Below, in pieces: positions 57,900-64,000 of a DNA stretch of 64,000 bases. The notes below the pieces were generated by a model that searched no databases, was not told where the DNA came from, and was given only the letters and a program-made list of their open reading frames with translations. This stretch comes from Alteribacter lacisalsi (GTDB lineage: Bacteria; Bacillota; Bacilli; Bacillales; Salisediminibacteriaceae). A program made the position numbers and the translations under genes. Numbering within the stretch: the stretch's first letter is position 1; every line of letters starts with the position of its first letter. Where the stretch lies: NCBI RefSeq assembly GCF_003226345.1, contig NZ_PDOF01000001.1, forward strand, positions 2,046,001-2,110,000. Direction: 5' to 3'.

Positions 57900-58769
57900 T
57901 TATTCGCCGGCTTCAGCAGCCTCGGCATCTGCTTTTGTTTCATGAATGGTGCCAAACGGATGATGCGGCGGTGCGTAGATGGAGTAAATCTTCATCGGAC
58001 GATCCCCCGTGTTAATCACGTTGTGATACATCCCGGCCGGGACAAAGATCGCGTAGTCAGGAAACACTTCTTCCTGGTAATCAAGGTTGGTTTCATCCAG
58101 TCCCATCTGAACAATCCCCTGACCGTCCTCAATTCTCAGGAACTGGTCATCTTCCTCGTGCACCTCAAGTCCGATATCATCACCCGGCTCAATACTCATG
58201 AGCGTGAGCTGAAGATGGTCCCCTGTCCAGAGCGCCCTGCGGAAGTTATCGTTATCGAGTGTCGCCTGTTCAATATCAACCACATAAGGGCCGGTACCGT
58301 AATCATCCTGTCTGTGCCCGGTTAAGCGTCGAAACGAACCGGCACTCGATTTGTTACTTGCTGCAGCCTGCAGAAATGCCTGGCGAATCGCCGGATATGG
58401 TGTTGCCATGCTGTGCTGCTGATATGTCTGCCAGGCTGTTTCCCCTGCTTCCTGCGCTTTTTCAAGTCCCTCATTAAGGCCTCGAAAATCAATGTACTGT
58501 GCCTGACAGGCCGGCTGCTGACCTGTCATGGAAACGTACAGCTGCCCAAACTGGTTAAACTGTGCTTTTCTCTTCTCCATCTCATGCAAAATCGCCTGTC
58601 TCTGATCCTCATCAGCTGCCTCGTGTGCAAGGCGGCTGTACAGGCCAATCGCTGAGGCTTCCCGTGTTAGTCCGTCCTCAACAGCGGCGCACGCCTGCTG
58701 TACCTGCATCTGATAGGCATTCATGTTCGTCTGCTGGGTGTTTCTGTACATCCCGGATCCATAATACAC
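57900..58769 (-). CDS. Fusion of a ferritin-like domain and a cupin domain
   Basis: 289 residues. Residues ~15-145 are helical and ferritin/rubrerythrin-like (AAVEDGLTREASAIGLYSRLAHEA, QAILHEMEKRKAQFNQF with E-x-x-E/H ligands); ~165-285 form a cupin barrel (LTLMSIEPGDDIGLEVHEEDDQFLRIEDGQG, then FVPAGMYHNVINTGDRPMKI with His/Glu metal ligands). GTG start at 58769 with GGGG at 8 nt; a longer frame to 58865 has no site. The two domains suggest a metal-dependent oxidative or storage function, possibly in spores; this is inference. Confidence 0.82.
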   Translation of the reverse strand: MYYGSGMYRNTQQTNMNAYQMQVQQACAAVEDGLTREASAIGLYSRLAHEAADEDQRQAILHEMEKRKAQFNQFGQLYVSMTGQQPACQAQYIDFRGLNEGLEKAQEAGETAWQTYQQHSMATPYPAIRQAFLQAAASNKSSAGSFRRLTGHRQDDYGTGPYVVDIEQATLDNDNFRRALWTGDHLQLTLMSIEPGDDIGLEVHEEDDQFLRIEDGQGIVQMGLDETNLDYQEEVFPDYAIFVPAGMYHNVINTGDRPMKIYSIYAPPHHPFGTIHETKADAEAAEAGE

Positions 58770-58900
58770 GATGTCATCCCCTTTATTAGAATCATCCCCA
58801 GTATGATATGCCCAACTGTTTATAAAAGCAGCTAGTCTCTGGAAATTCGCCTTAAAAATAAGCAAGGTAAAGGAACTTACCCGGAAAAAATGAACTGCAG

Positions 58901-58927
58901 AAAAAAAGCCGGAGGTGCTCCCCCGGC
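58901..58927 (-). terminator. Terminator of the PH-domain membrane gene
   Basis: GCCGGAGG pairs with CCCCCGGC around TGCT, with seven A residues on the plus strand giving the minus-strand U tract. Confidence 0.82.
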
Positions 58928-58981
58928 CAGTGTCTCATTACCTTCCATTTATTTTAAAGGAGCTAAAGTAAGTCCGTACAG

Positions 58982-59440
58982 TCACTTTCCTCTTATAATA
59001 AATTCAGCCTGAGCCGCTTTGCTTTGCAGTTCTGACAGAAACAAGTCAGAGCCATCCGGAAAGATCTTAGTACTGGGCCAAAATCCTGCGTAATAGTGAA
59101 CTTTTACGCCATGACCTGCCTGATCGCGTTTAAACTCCCCGAAGTAATACCATTTCACTTCAAAACGCTCGATTTTGTAAATTTTTTCATAGGGAATAAT
59201 GGTTTTAAACGGCCAATTTATAACAATTAATACGTTTTCCGTCAGGGTGTAATGGGTTAACGGCATTCGCAGAACCAGCAACAGATAGAGTACCAGATTT
59301 AAAGCGTACAATATCCACAGATCGGCAGGTACAGGCTCAGGAATCGAGAACAACCACATTCCATTTACTATGATTATTGTTAGAACAAGCATTAAAAAGA
59401 TAGCAAAAAACCACTTATTGAAGTGCAACTTAAATACCAT
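58982..59440 (-). CDS. Membrane protein with bacterial PH-like domain
   Basis: 152 residues. Two hydrophobic segments (WFFAIFLMLVLTIIIVNGMW and LWILYALNLVLYLLLVL) are followed by a PH-like beta domain (HYTLTENVLIVINWPFKTIIPYEKIYKIE), the pattern of YdbT/YvbH-like small proteins. Start at the ATG at 59440 (GGGG at 7 nt) rather than the one at 59446. Function unknown. Confidence 0.72.
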   Translation of the reverse strand: MVFKLHFNKWFFAIFLMLVLTIIIVNGMWLFSIPEPVPADLWILYALNLVLYLLLVLRMPLTHYTLTENVLIVINWPFKTIIPYEKIYKIERFEVKWYYFGEFKRDQAGHGVKVHYYAGFWPSTKIFPDGSDLFLSELQSKAAQAEFIIRGK

Positions 59441-59495
59441 GCTCATTCCCCTGTTTCCGGCAGAATTTTTATCATGGATCAGTATACTGGTTCAT

Positions 59496-60011
59496 CTACT
59501 TCCGAAGCTCCTTCAGCAGACTGAAGATCTGGCCTCTGTGGTGGGCCTCATGCTCAATAAGATGATAGACAACCCATTCGGGTGTGACGTCATAGTCTTC
59601 CAGCGTCCTCGGCCTGCGCCAGTCCTCCACTGTCATTGTACGGAAATGGTCAAAAAACACGTTGCGTACCTGGTTCAGTCTATGAAAATGAGCTTCAAGC
59701 CTCTCTCCTCCCACATGTGTTAACTTTCCATCTGACCAGCCGTCTTCAGGAAACAAACGTTTAATGTCGGGATCAAAATCAGTCTGTTTTACTTCACCGT
59801 AAAACCACCCGGCTTCCACAATAGCGATATGATACAAAAGCGTGCCAATGGAATGCCCTTTCCCTTCTCTTTGGTCAAGCAGTTCATCCGGTACATCCGA
59901 TAATTTCTCCTTCAGACTGCGGCGGACATCCGACATCGACCAAAGCCAGCGGCCAATTTCAGGCTCATAGCCCGCCATTGGTGAAATGTAGAGAGAATCT
60001 CTTGTCTTCAT
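59496..60011 (-). CDS. DinB-family protein (YfiT-like)
   Basis: 171 residues, four-helix bundle. Three His would bind one metal ion: LLYHIAIVEAGWFYGE and EHEAHHRGQI. DinB/YfiT enzymes are thiol-transfer or metal-dependent hydrolases (bacillithiol S-transferases in Bacilli); activity here is inferred from the family. ATG at 60011 with AAGGAGG. Confidence 0.87.
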   Translation of the reverse strand: MKTRDSLYISPMAGYEPEIGRWLWSMSDVRRSLKEKLSDVPDELLDQREGKGHSIGTLLYHIAIVEAGWFYGEVKQTDFDPDIKRLFPEDGWSDGKLTHVGGERLEAHFHRLNQVRNVFFDHFRTMTVEDWRRPRTLEDYDVTPEWVVYHLIEHEAHHRGQIFSLLKELRK

Positions 60012-60269
60012 TTTCTCCTCCTTCACATCAGTCAGCTCCTCAACAGGGAAGGTTTCTTCCCCGCTTTTTTCTGATGCTGTGTTTTATGTGAACCATTACA
60101 AATCGATACTAGATGTTCAGCGCAGTAGTTAAAATTCTGAAATTTCTATTACAGGATTATATTACCAGTGAAAAGGGGATATAGCAAAGAAAATTAAGTG
60201 GCAATTTTTTATGAGAGGACCATCTGATAAATTGGAAAGATGCTGCCATTAGCAGTACCCAAAACGTAT

Positions 60270-60623
60270 TCATTTAAATGGAGCCCTAATGTCTAACTCC
60301 TCTTCGGCAGATTCAACAACTATTGCCATAAGACCCTGAACTGTTCTTGTTTCATGCCATTCCCCCTGCTTCCAGTATACCGCTTCTCCGGGTCCTATCT
60401 GCTGCTCTGCCTGTTCCCCTGAGCGTACATAGCCAGTACCGGAGACAACGAGAAGCATCTGGGGGACGCGGGCTTCATGATACCCGATGATTCCGTTTTC
60501 CTCCAGATGCATGGCACTGACCTGCGTCTGCCCGTTTGTTCGGAGAAGGCGGGATAACACAAAGTTGGAGTCGAAATGGGTGACTTTCTTTCCCACCTCC
60601 CGATCAAATCTTACAATTTTCAA
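60270..60623 (-). CDS. Small cupin protein
   Basis: 117 residues, one cupin barrel: ENGIIGYHEARVPQMLLVVSGTGYVRSG (motif 1, His and Glu/Gln) and PGEAVYWKQGEWHETRT (motif 2, His). TTG start at 60623 with GGGGGGG at ~7 nt. It starts 33 bp after the amidase gene ends, on the same strand, so it is probably cotranscribed. Binding partner unknown. Confidence 0.82.
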   Translation of the reverse strand: MKIVRFDREVGKKVTHFDSNFVLSRLLRTNGQTQVSAMHLEENGIIGYHEARVPQMLLVVSGTGYVRSGEQAEQQIGPGEAVYWKQGEWHETRTVQGLMAIVVESAEEELDIRAPFK

Positions 60624-60656
60624 TTACAATCCCCCCCTTCTTATTGATTGTAATGA

Positions 60657-62120
60657 TTAGTCAAACTGAGGTGGTCTGCGCATTTCGCTCACCTGCTCGT
60701 ATGCATAAGCAATGGTAATCAGCTTTTTCTCGGAAAAAGCGGTGCCTGCAAATGAAACGCCAAATGGGAGACCGTTGTTTCTGTATCCTGCCGGCACGGC
60801 CACGCTTGGATACCCTGCTTTTGCGCTGATGGTTGAATTTACGTAGGAAGGAAACACAATGGCATCAAGGTTATGATGCTTCACTGTATAATCAATACCC
60901 TGCTCCCTTGCATAATACAAATCTTCCAGTTTGGCCTGAATATAGCTGGCACTGTTCATTGGACTTTTCGTCTTTTCAATTGTTAATAAGTTGTCCTGCC
61001 CATATTTAAGCGCGGCAGCCTCGTGATTCATATTGTAAGCGATCAGTTCTCTGATTGAGTGGACAGGTCGGTGGGCAGGCAGCCTGGCAAGATAATTGTC
61101 CAGGCTGTGCTTCAGTTCATGATGCCCGACTTCTGTGTGCCACTCCCTGTGAAATGAAGGAATCTCAACGCTTTCTATAGTCTCGATTCCGCATGATTTA
61201 AGCGTTTCTACGACCTGACTGAACAACTCATCATCATAGTCGTCGGATTCGTAGAACGTATCCGCCGCCCCTCTAAATACGCCGATTCGCATCCCATTCA
61301 ACCCCGAACTGTTCAGTCCGGAAGCGAAGCCCGCTGCCTTCCTGACACTCTCTTTCTGTGTCGCCGGATCATCTGCATCAATCCCGCACAAAGCATCGAG
61401 TACCACTGCCGCATCTTTGACGGTACGGGCAAATGGCCCTGCGGTATCCTGTGAATAAGTGAATGGAATGATTCCTCTTCGGCTGATCAGACCGACCGTA
61501 GGTTTGATACCTACGACCGAACTGTGGATAGCCGGGCTTACGATAGAACCGTCTGTCTCCGTACCGATCGCAAAGGCTGTCATGTTTGCAGAGACGGCAA
61601 CGGCCGATCCGGTGCTCGACCCGCCTGTAAAGAAATTCCCATAAGGATTCAGGACCTGCCCGCCCCGGGAGCTGTACCCGGCCTCCATCTTGGTGGACAT
61701 TCCGTTGGAGAGCTCCGTCATATTTGTCTTGGCAACAATCACTGCGCCTGCATCCCGCAGTTTCTTCACTATAAAAGCATCGTGAGCAGCCACGTGTTTT
61801 TCCAATGCGAGCGTACCTGCGCTTGTGTGCATGCTGTCAGCGGTTTCAATATTGTCTTTCAGCATGACAGGAATGCCATGCAGCGGTCCTCTGGCACCGG
61901 ATTTCTGCCTTTCATCGTCAAGTGACTCAGCAATAAAAATGGCGTCGGGGTTAAGTTCCAGCACGGCATTTAGTGCCGGACCACTCTTGTCATACATCTG
62001 AATCCGCTGCAGATAAAACATCGTCAGTTCCCGTGAGGTGACAGTTTCATTCTCCATCGCAGCCTGCATGTCGCTGATAGTCAATTCTTCTCTAAGAAGA
62101 TCCTTAAAAGGAATCGTCAT
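60657..62120 (-). CDS. Amidase-signature family hydrolase
   Basis: 487 residues. Ser-cisSer-Lys triad: Lys in PVMLKDNIETADSM, cis-Ser and nucleophile Ser in FFTGGSSTGSAVAVSANM, with the glycine-rich GTETDGSI segment. It hydrolyses an amide; the full length and lone position fit general amidases rather than GatA, which would sit with gatC/gatB. AGGAG precedes the ATG. A cupin gene follows. Confidence 0.92.
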   Translation of the reverse strand: MTIPFKDLLREELTISDMQAAMENETVTSRELTMFYLQRIQMYDKSGPALNAVLELNPDAIFIAESLDDERQKSGARGPLHGIPVMLKDNIETADSMHTSAGTLALEKHVAAHDAFIVKKLRDAGAVIVAKTNMTELSNGMSTKMEAGYSSRGGQVLNPYGNFFTGGSSTGSAVAVSANMTAFAIGTETDGSIVSPAIHSSVVGIKPTVGLISRRGIIPFTYSQDTAGPFARTVKDAAVVLDALCGIDADDPATQKESVRKAAGFASGLNSSGLNGMRIGVFRGAADTFYESDDYDDELFSQVVETLKSCGIETIESVEIPSFHREWHTEVGHHELKHSLDNYLARLPAHRPVHSIRELIAYNMNHEAAALKYGQDNLLTIEKTKSPMNSASYIQAKLEDLYYAREQGIDYTVKHHNLDAIVFPSYVNSTISAKAGYPSVAVPAGYRNNGLPFGVSFAGTAFSEKKLITIAYAYEQVSEMRRPPQFD

Positions 62121-62278
62121 GAAAACACTCCTGAGTCCATATTATCTATCTTTCATCATTATCCGTCTTGGGGTACAGGAATATTCCACCCATTTTGTGC
62201 AGGTAACGCATTCTTTTTTATGATTACTATTAAACATGGTACATTAAAATGAACTAAGTAAAATTAAGGATGATATAC

Positions 62279-62434
62279 GTGCTTTCTCAAAAAGAGATTA
62301 AAATCTTTGAAAATGAAATTGAGAAAATGAAAATAGAATACATACATTGTCCTAACATCCTCATAAAAGAGCAAATCCTTGAGGACATTCATGAGGTGTA
62401 TGCCATTCTTCTGAGAACAGGCCGACCCAGTTAA
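62279..62434 (+). CDS. 51-residue helical protein, possibly Spo0E-like
   Basis: Encodes VLSQKEIKIFENEIEKMKIE followed by a second helix (IKEQILEDIHEVYAILLRTG). The two-helix hairpin pattern resembles Spo0E-type aspartyl-phosphate phosphatases (I-x-x-L/M-R ... L-D-x-L-I), but the diagnostic S-x-x-L-D motif is not clear. GTG start at 62279 with AAGGATG at ~7 nt, or ATG at 62270. Below usual gene-calling length; evidence moderate. Confidence 0.5.
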   Translation: MLSQKEIKIFENEIEKMKIEYIHCPNILIKEQILEDIHEVYAILLRTGRPS

Positions 62435-62445
62435 CGGGCAAACAT

Positions 62446-63249
62446 TCACACCGACCTGTCCACTTCACGGAAAAAGTGTTCAGTTGCCCACTTTCCCTCT
62501 TTAATAAAGAAAGCTTTTACTGCTTCCCGATCCAGCGGAGGATCGTCAATCCACTTTTTCAAGGTATGAACTGCAGGTTCTTTGTCAGGAAAATGCCGGA
62601 TCACAATTTCCACCTGTTCGTGAAGCCGTGTTGACCAAATCCCGGAACGCACCATTACCATAGAATAATAGGTCCTAATGAGTTTACGGGCAAAGCCCTG
62701 CGTGATTCTGTTAAAATCCTCATTGGGTGCCCCCTCCATCCGGCTCATTGTACGGGTAAAAACCTTTGAAATATCCCCGTTAAAGCTTACCGCTATCTCC
62801 GGACTCAGTTTGTACGGGCCAAAATGTCTCCTCAGATCTTCTCCATGTATACACACACAGAACTCCTTAAGGAATGCCTGCTCATAGTAATTTACCGGAT
62901 CCATTACATAATCGTAATAGCCGGCAGCGATGCCAACCTCCCGAACGAGGGAACGGTACTTTCGGGACAACTCATGTGCACATTTTTTTAATGCATCCGA
63001 TTCCACTGAACTTAATTTACCGCTAAACAAGGCTAAAAGATCCAGATCAGATTCAGGCACGGATGCCTCGCCCCTGGCTGCACTGCCGTATAGATAAATA
63101 CTGTGCAGCTGTTGTGGAAAAAGGTTTTTCAGTTCCTCAACAGCCTTGCGTATGCAGGACATGTAGATCGAATTTACTTTGTCTATACTCACGTCACTTT
63201 TAATGAATCCATTACGGTCAAGACCATCCCCTGCCTGGAGATTCTTCAT
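62446..63249 (-). CDS. Nucleotidyltransferase-domain protein
   Basis: 267 residues. The N-terminal domain carries the family motif YLYGSAARGEASVPESDLDLLALF (G-S-x-x-R-G ... D-x-D), and the C-terminal ~130 residues are helical, as in aminoglycoside or tRNA-type nucleotidyltransferases. No obvious antitoxin or toxin partner gene is next to it, so MNT/HEPN pairing is not supported. GAGGG lies ~9 nt before the ATG. It could modify an antibiotic, a protein or a tRNA; unresolved. Confidence 0.82.
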   Translation of the reverse strand: MKNLQAGDGLDRNGFIKSDVSIDKVNSIYMSCIRKAVEELKNLFPQQLHSIYLYGSAARGEASVPESDLDLLALFSGKLSSVESDALKKCAHELSRKYRSLVREVGIAAGYYDYVMDPVNYYEQAFLKEFCVCIHGEDLRRHFGPYKLSPEIAVSFNGDISKVFTRTMSRMEGAPNEDFNRITQGFARKLIRTYYSMVMVRSGIWSTRLHEQVEIVIRHFPDKEPAVHTLKKWIDDPPLDREAVKAFFIKEGKWATEHFFREVDRSV

Positions 63250-63393
63250 ACGATTCTCAGCCCTCTCAAAATGCTGATCTACCTTTTATTGTTGTCTGAT
63301 TACGCCGGGCAGGCCCTTTTTGAAACCTTGGCGGGCTTTACCCGTAACTATTTATTGACCTGTAATAAAAATGCAGCACCCGGGAGTGATTTT

Positions 63394-63699
63394 ATGTTGG
63401 GAACACAGCGTGATATTCAGAGACGTTCGGTACAAATGGACAAAACAAATGCAAAGTCATTAATTATCGTTGGAATAAGCGGCATCCTTTTTATTACCTT
63501 TATCATTACCATGTATCAGATTGGCGTAGACGGTATTGACGTGATCAGCTCCGGCCTGTTCTTCTTTCTTGGAATGCTGTTCCTGGCAAGTGTGATCACA
63601 AATATAAAACAGAAGCGGCTGCGCTGGGTCGTCTACCTGGCCATTGCTTTCTTTTTCTTCTATCAGATCATTAGCATTCTTACTGCTCATTTTGCATAG
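63394..63699 (+). CDS. Small membrane protein, 101 residues
   Basis: About three hydrophobic segments (SLIIVGISGILFITFIITMYQI, SGLFFFLGMLFLASVIT, WVVYLAIAFFFFYQIISIL). GGGAGTG lies 5 nt before the ATG at 63394; the same frame is open to 63103 but the extension overlaps the nucleotidyltransferase gene and has no site. Function unknown. Ends 20 bp before a strong hairpin. Confidence 0.7.
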   Translation: MLGTQRDIQRRSVQMDKTNAKSLIIVGISGILFITFIITMYQIGVDGIDVISSGLFFFLGMLFLASVITNIKQKRLRWVVYLAIAFFFFYQIISILTAHFA

Positions 63700-63719
63700 T
63701 AGAGGCACATTTTAATAGC

Positions 63720-63760
63720 TGAATGCTGACATACTCTCTGACAGAGTAAATCAGCATTCA
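63720..63760. terminator. Long bidirectional hairpin
   Basis: TGAATGCTGACATACTCT pairs with AGAGTAAATCAGCATTCA around CTGAC. It separates two convergent genes; T tracts are absent, so rho-independent strength may be modest. Confidence 0.7.
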
Positions 63761-63772
63761 AGGACCGCAGGT

Positions 63773-64000
63773 TTAAACAGCCTTCTCTTTATTCAGAATA
63801 TCCTGCAATGTCTCTTCGATCGTTTTAAAAATAAAGGTGTAGCCTTCCCGCTCGAGCCTTTCCGGTACCACCCACCGGCTTTTCAGAACCAGTTCCGTTT
63901 CCGTCCTGATGACTACTGACCCCAGTTCAAGCATCCATGCCGGTGAAGGGTATCCAATACGCCGGCCCATGTTTTTTCTCATTGCTCTCATAAACTCACG
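63773..64000 (-). CDS. C-terminal part of a TIGR01777/YfcH-type NAD-dependent epimerase
   Basis: The last 75 codons are visible; the gene begins beyond the window. REFMRAMRKNMGRRIGYPSPAWMLELG followed by LKSRWVVPERLEREGYTFIF and TIEETLQDIL is the typical C-terminus of these short-chain dehydrogenase-like proteins (P-A/S-P-A-x-x-L-x-L-G ... V-x-P-x-x-L-x-x-x-G-F/Y). Substrate and reaction are unknown for the family. Confidence 0.8.
   Translation of the reverse strand, partial: REFMRAMRKNMGRRIGYPSPAWMLELGSVVIRTETELVLKSRWVVPERLEREGYTFIFKTIEETLQDILNKEKAV

Noticed and set aside
62446-63249. MNT/HEPN toxin-antitoxin module around the nucleotidyltransferase gene
   Set aside because: The protein is about twice the size of MNT antitoxins and no HEPN-type gene is adjacent.
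1-64000. CRISPR arrays, prophage, transposases, tRNA or rRNA genes
   Set aside because: Looked for direct repeats with spacers, phage structural or integrase products, transposase motifs and tRNA-like sequences; none seen. The repeats present are palindromic elements or the 21-bp array.

Overview
The window looks like chromosomal DNA of a Gram-positive, spore-forming member of the Bacillaceae, probably halophilic or alkaliphilic. Supporting signs are strong AGGAGG-type ribosome binding sites, frequent GTG/TTG starts, many T-rich intrinsic terminators, lipoproteins with typical lipoboxes, a KinB-like sporulation kinase, a YhcY/YhcZ-like two-component pair, CsbD and FbpB. Several secreted proteins are very acidic, and there is a dedicated proline-synthesis cluster. 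Arsenic and chromate genes would suit a soda-lake or saline-sediment organism, but the genus is inference. No phage, transposase, CRISPR array, rRNA or tRNA was seen.

Layout. 1-9 kb: start of a secreted LysM protein, an RsbR-like stressosome protein, a Gly/Pro-rich protein, a DUF421 membrane protein, methionine aminopeptidase, a GAF histidine kinase with its NarL-type regulator, and a secreted 3D-domain wall protein. 9-16 kb: metal stress, with arsC, arsD-arsA-hesB, a Fur-controlled FbpB-like small protein, an MntP/YtaF-like membrane protein and chrA. 15.6-21.4 kb: asnB, a DeoR-HTH/NosL-like regulator with a His-rich YtkA-like lipoprotein, small membrane proteins and a 22-codon microprotein gene with its own terminator. 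21.7-23.9 kb: two DUF1538 membrane proteins followed by a tandem PII-like protein. 24-30 kb: ppaC, a VOC-GNAT fusion, several GNAT enzymes and a TPP riboswitch controlling tenA. 30-34 kb: proC, proB and proA, with a repeat element between proC and proB.

34-39 kb: an antibiotic-resistance type ABC-F protein behind a leader that looks like a transcription attenuator, then a YtrA-like GntR regulator with its ABC transporter. 39-46 kb: a fructan/sucrose utilisation locus (LacI regulator, binding protein, two permeases, cytoplasmic GH32) with LacI operators, a cre site and paired promoters. 46-54 kb: a second-type murG, NlpC/P60, a tubby-like protein, a Nif3-like protein, csbD, modAB without modC, a 21-bp GTCGATAT tandem repeat, LD-carboxypeptidase and an APH-type kinase. 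54.5-64 kb: a KinB-like kinase, an arsenite-exporter family gene split by a frameshift in an A8 tract, a ferritin-like/cupin fusion, DinB, cupin, amidase and nucleotidyltransferase genes, and the end of a TIGR01777 epimerase.

A GC-rich palindromic repeat (core CTTTCCGCGG...CCGCAGGAGTC) recurs at about eight intergenic positions. The best candidates for poorly described biology are the DUF1538/tandem-PII operon, the HTH-NosL/His-rich lipoprotein pair, the ABC-F attenuator whose hairpin contains the Shine-Dalgarno sequence, and the 21-bp repeat array.
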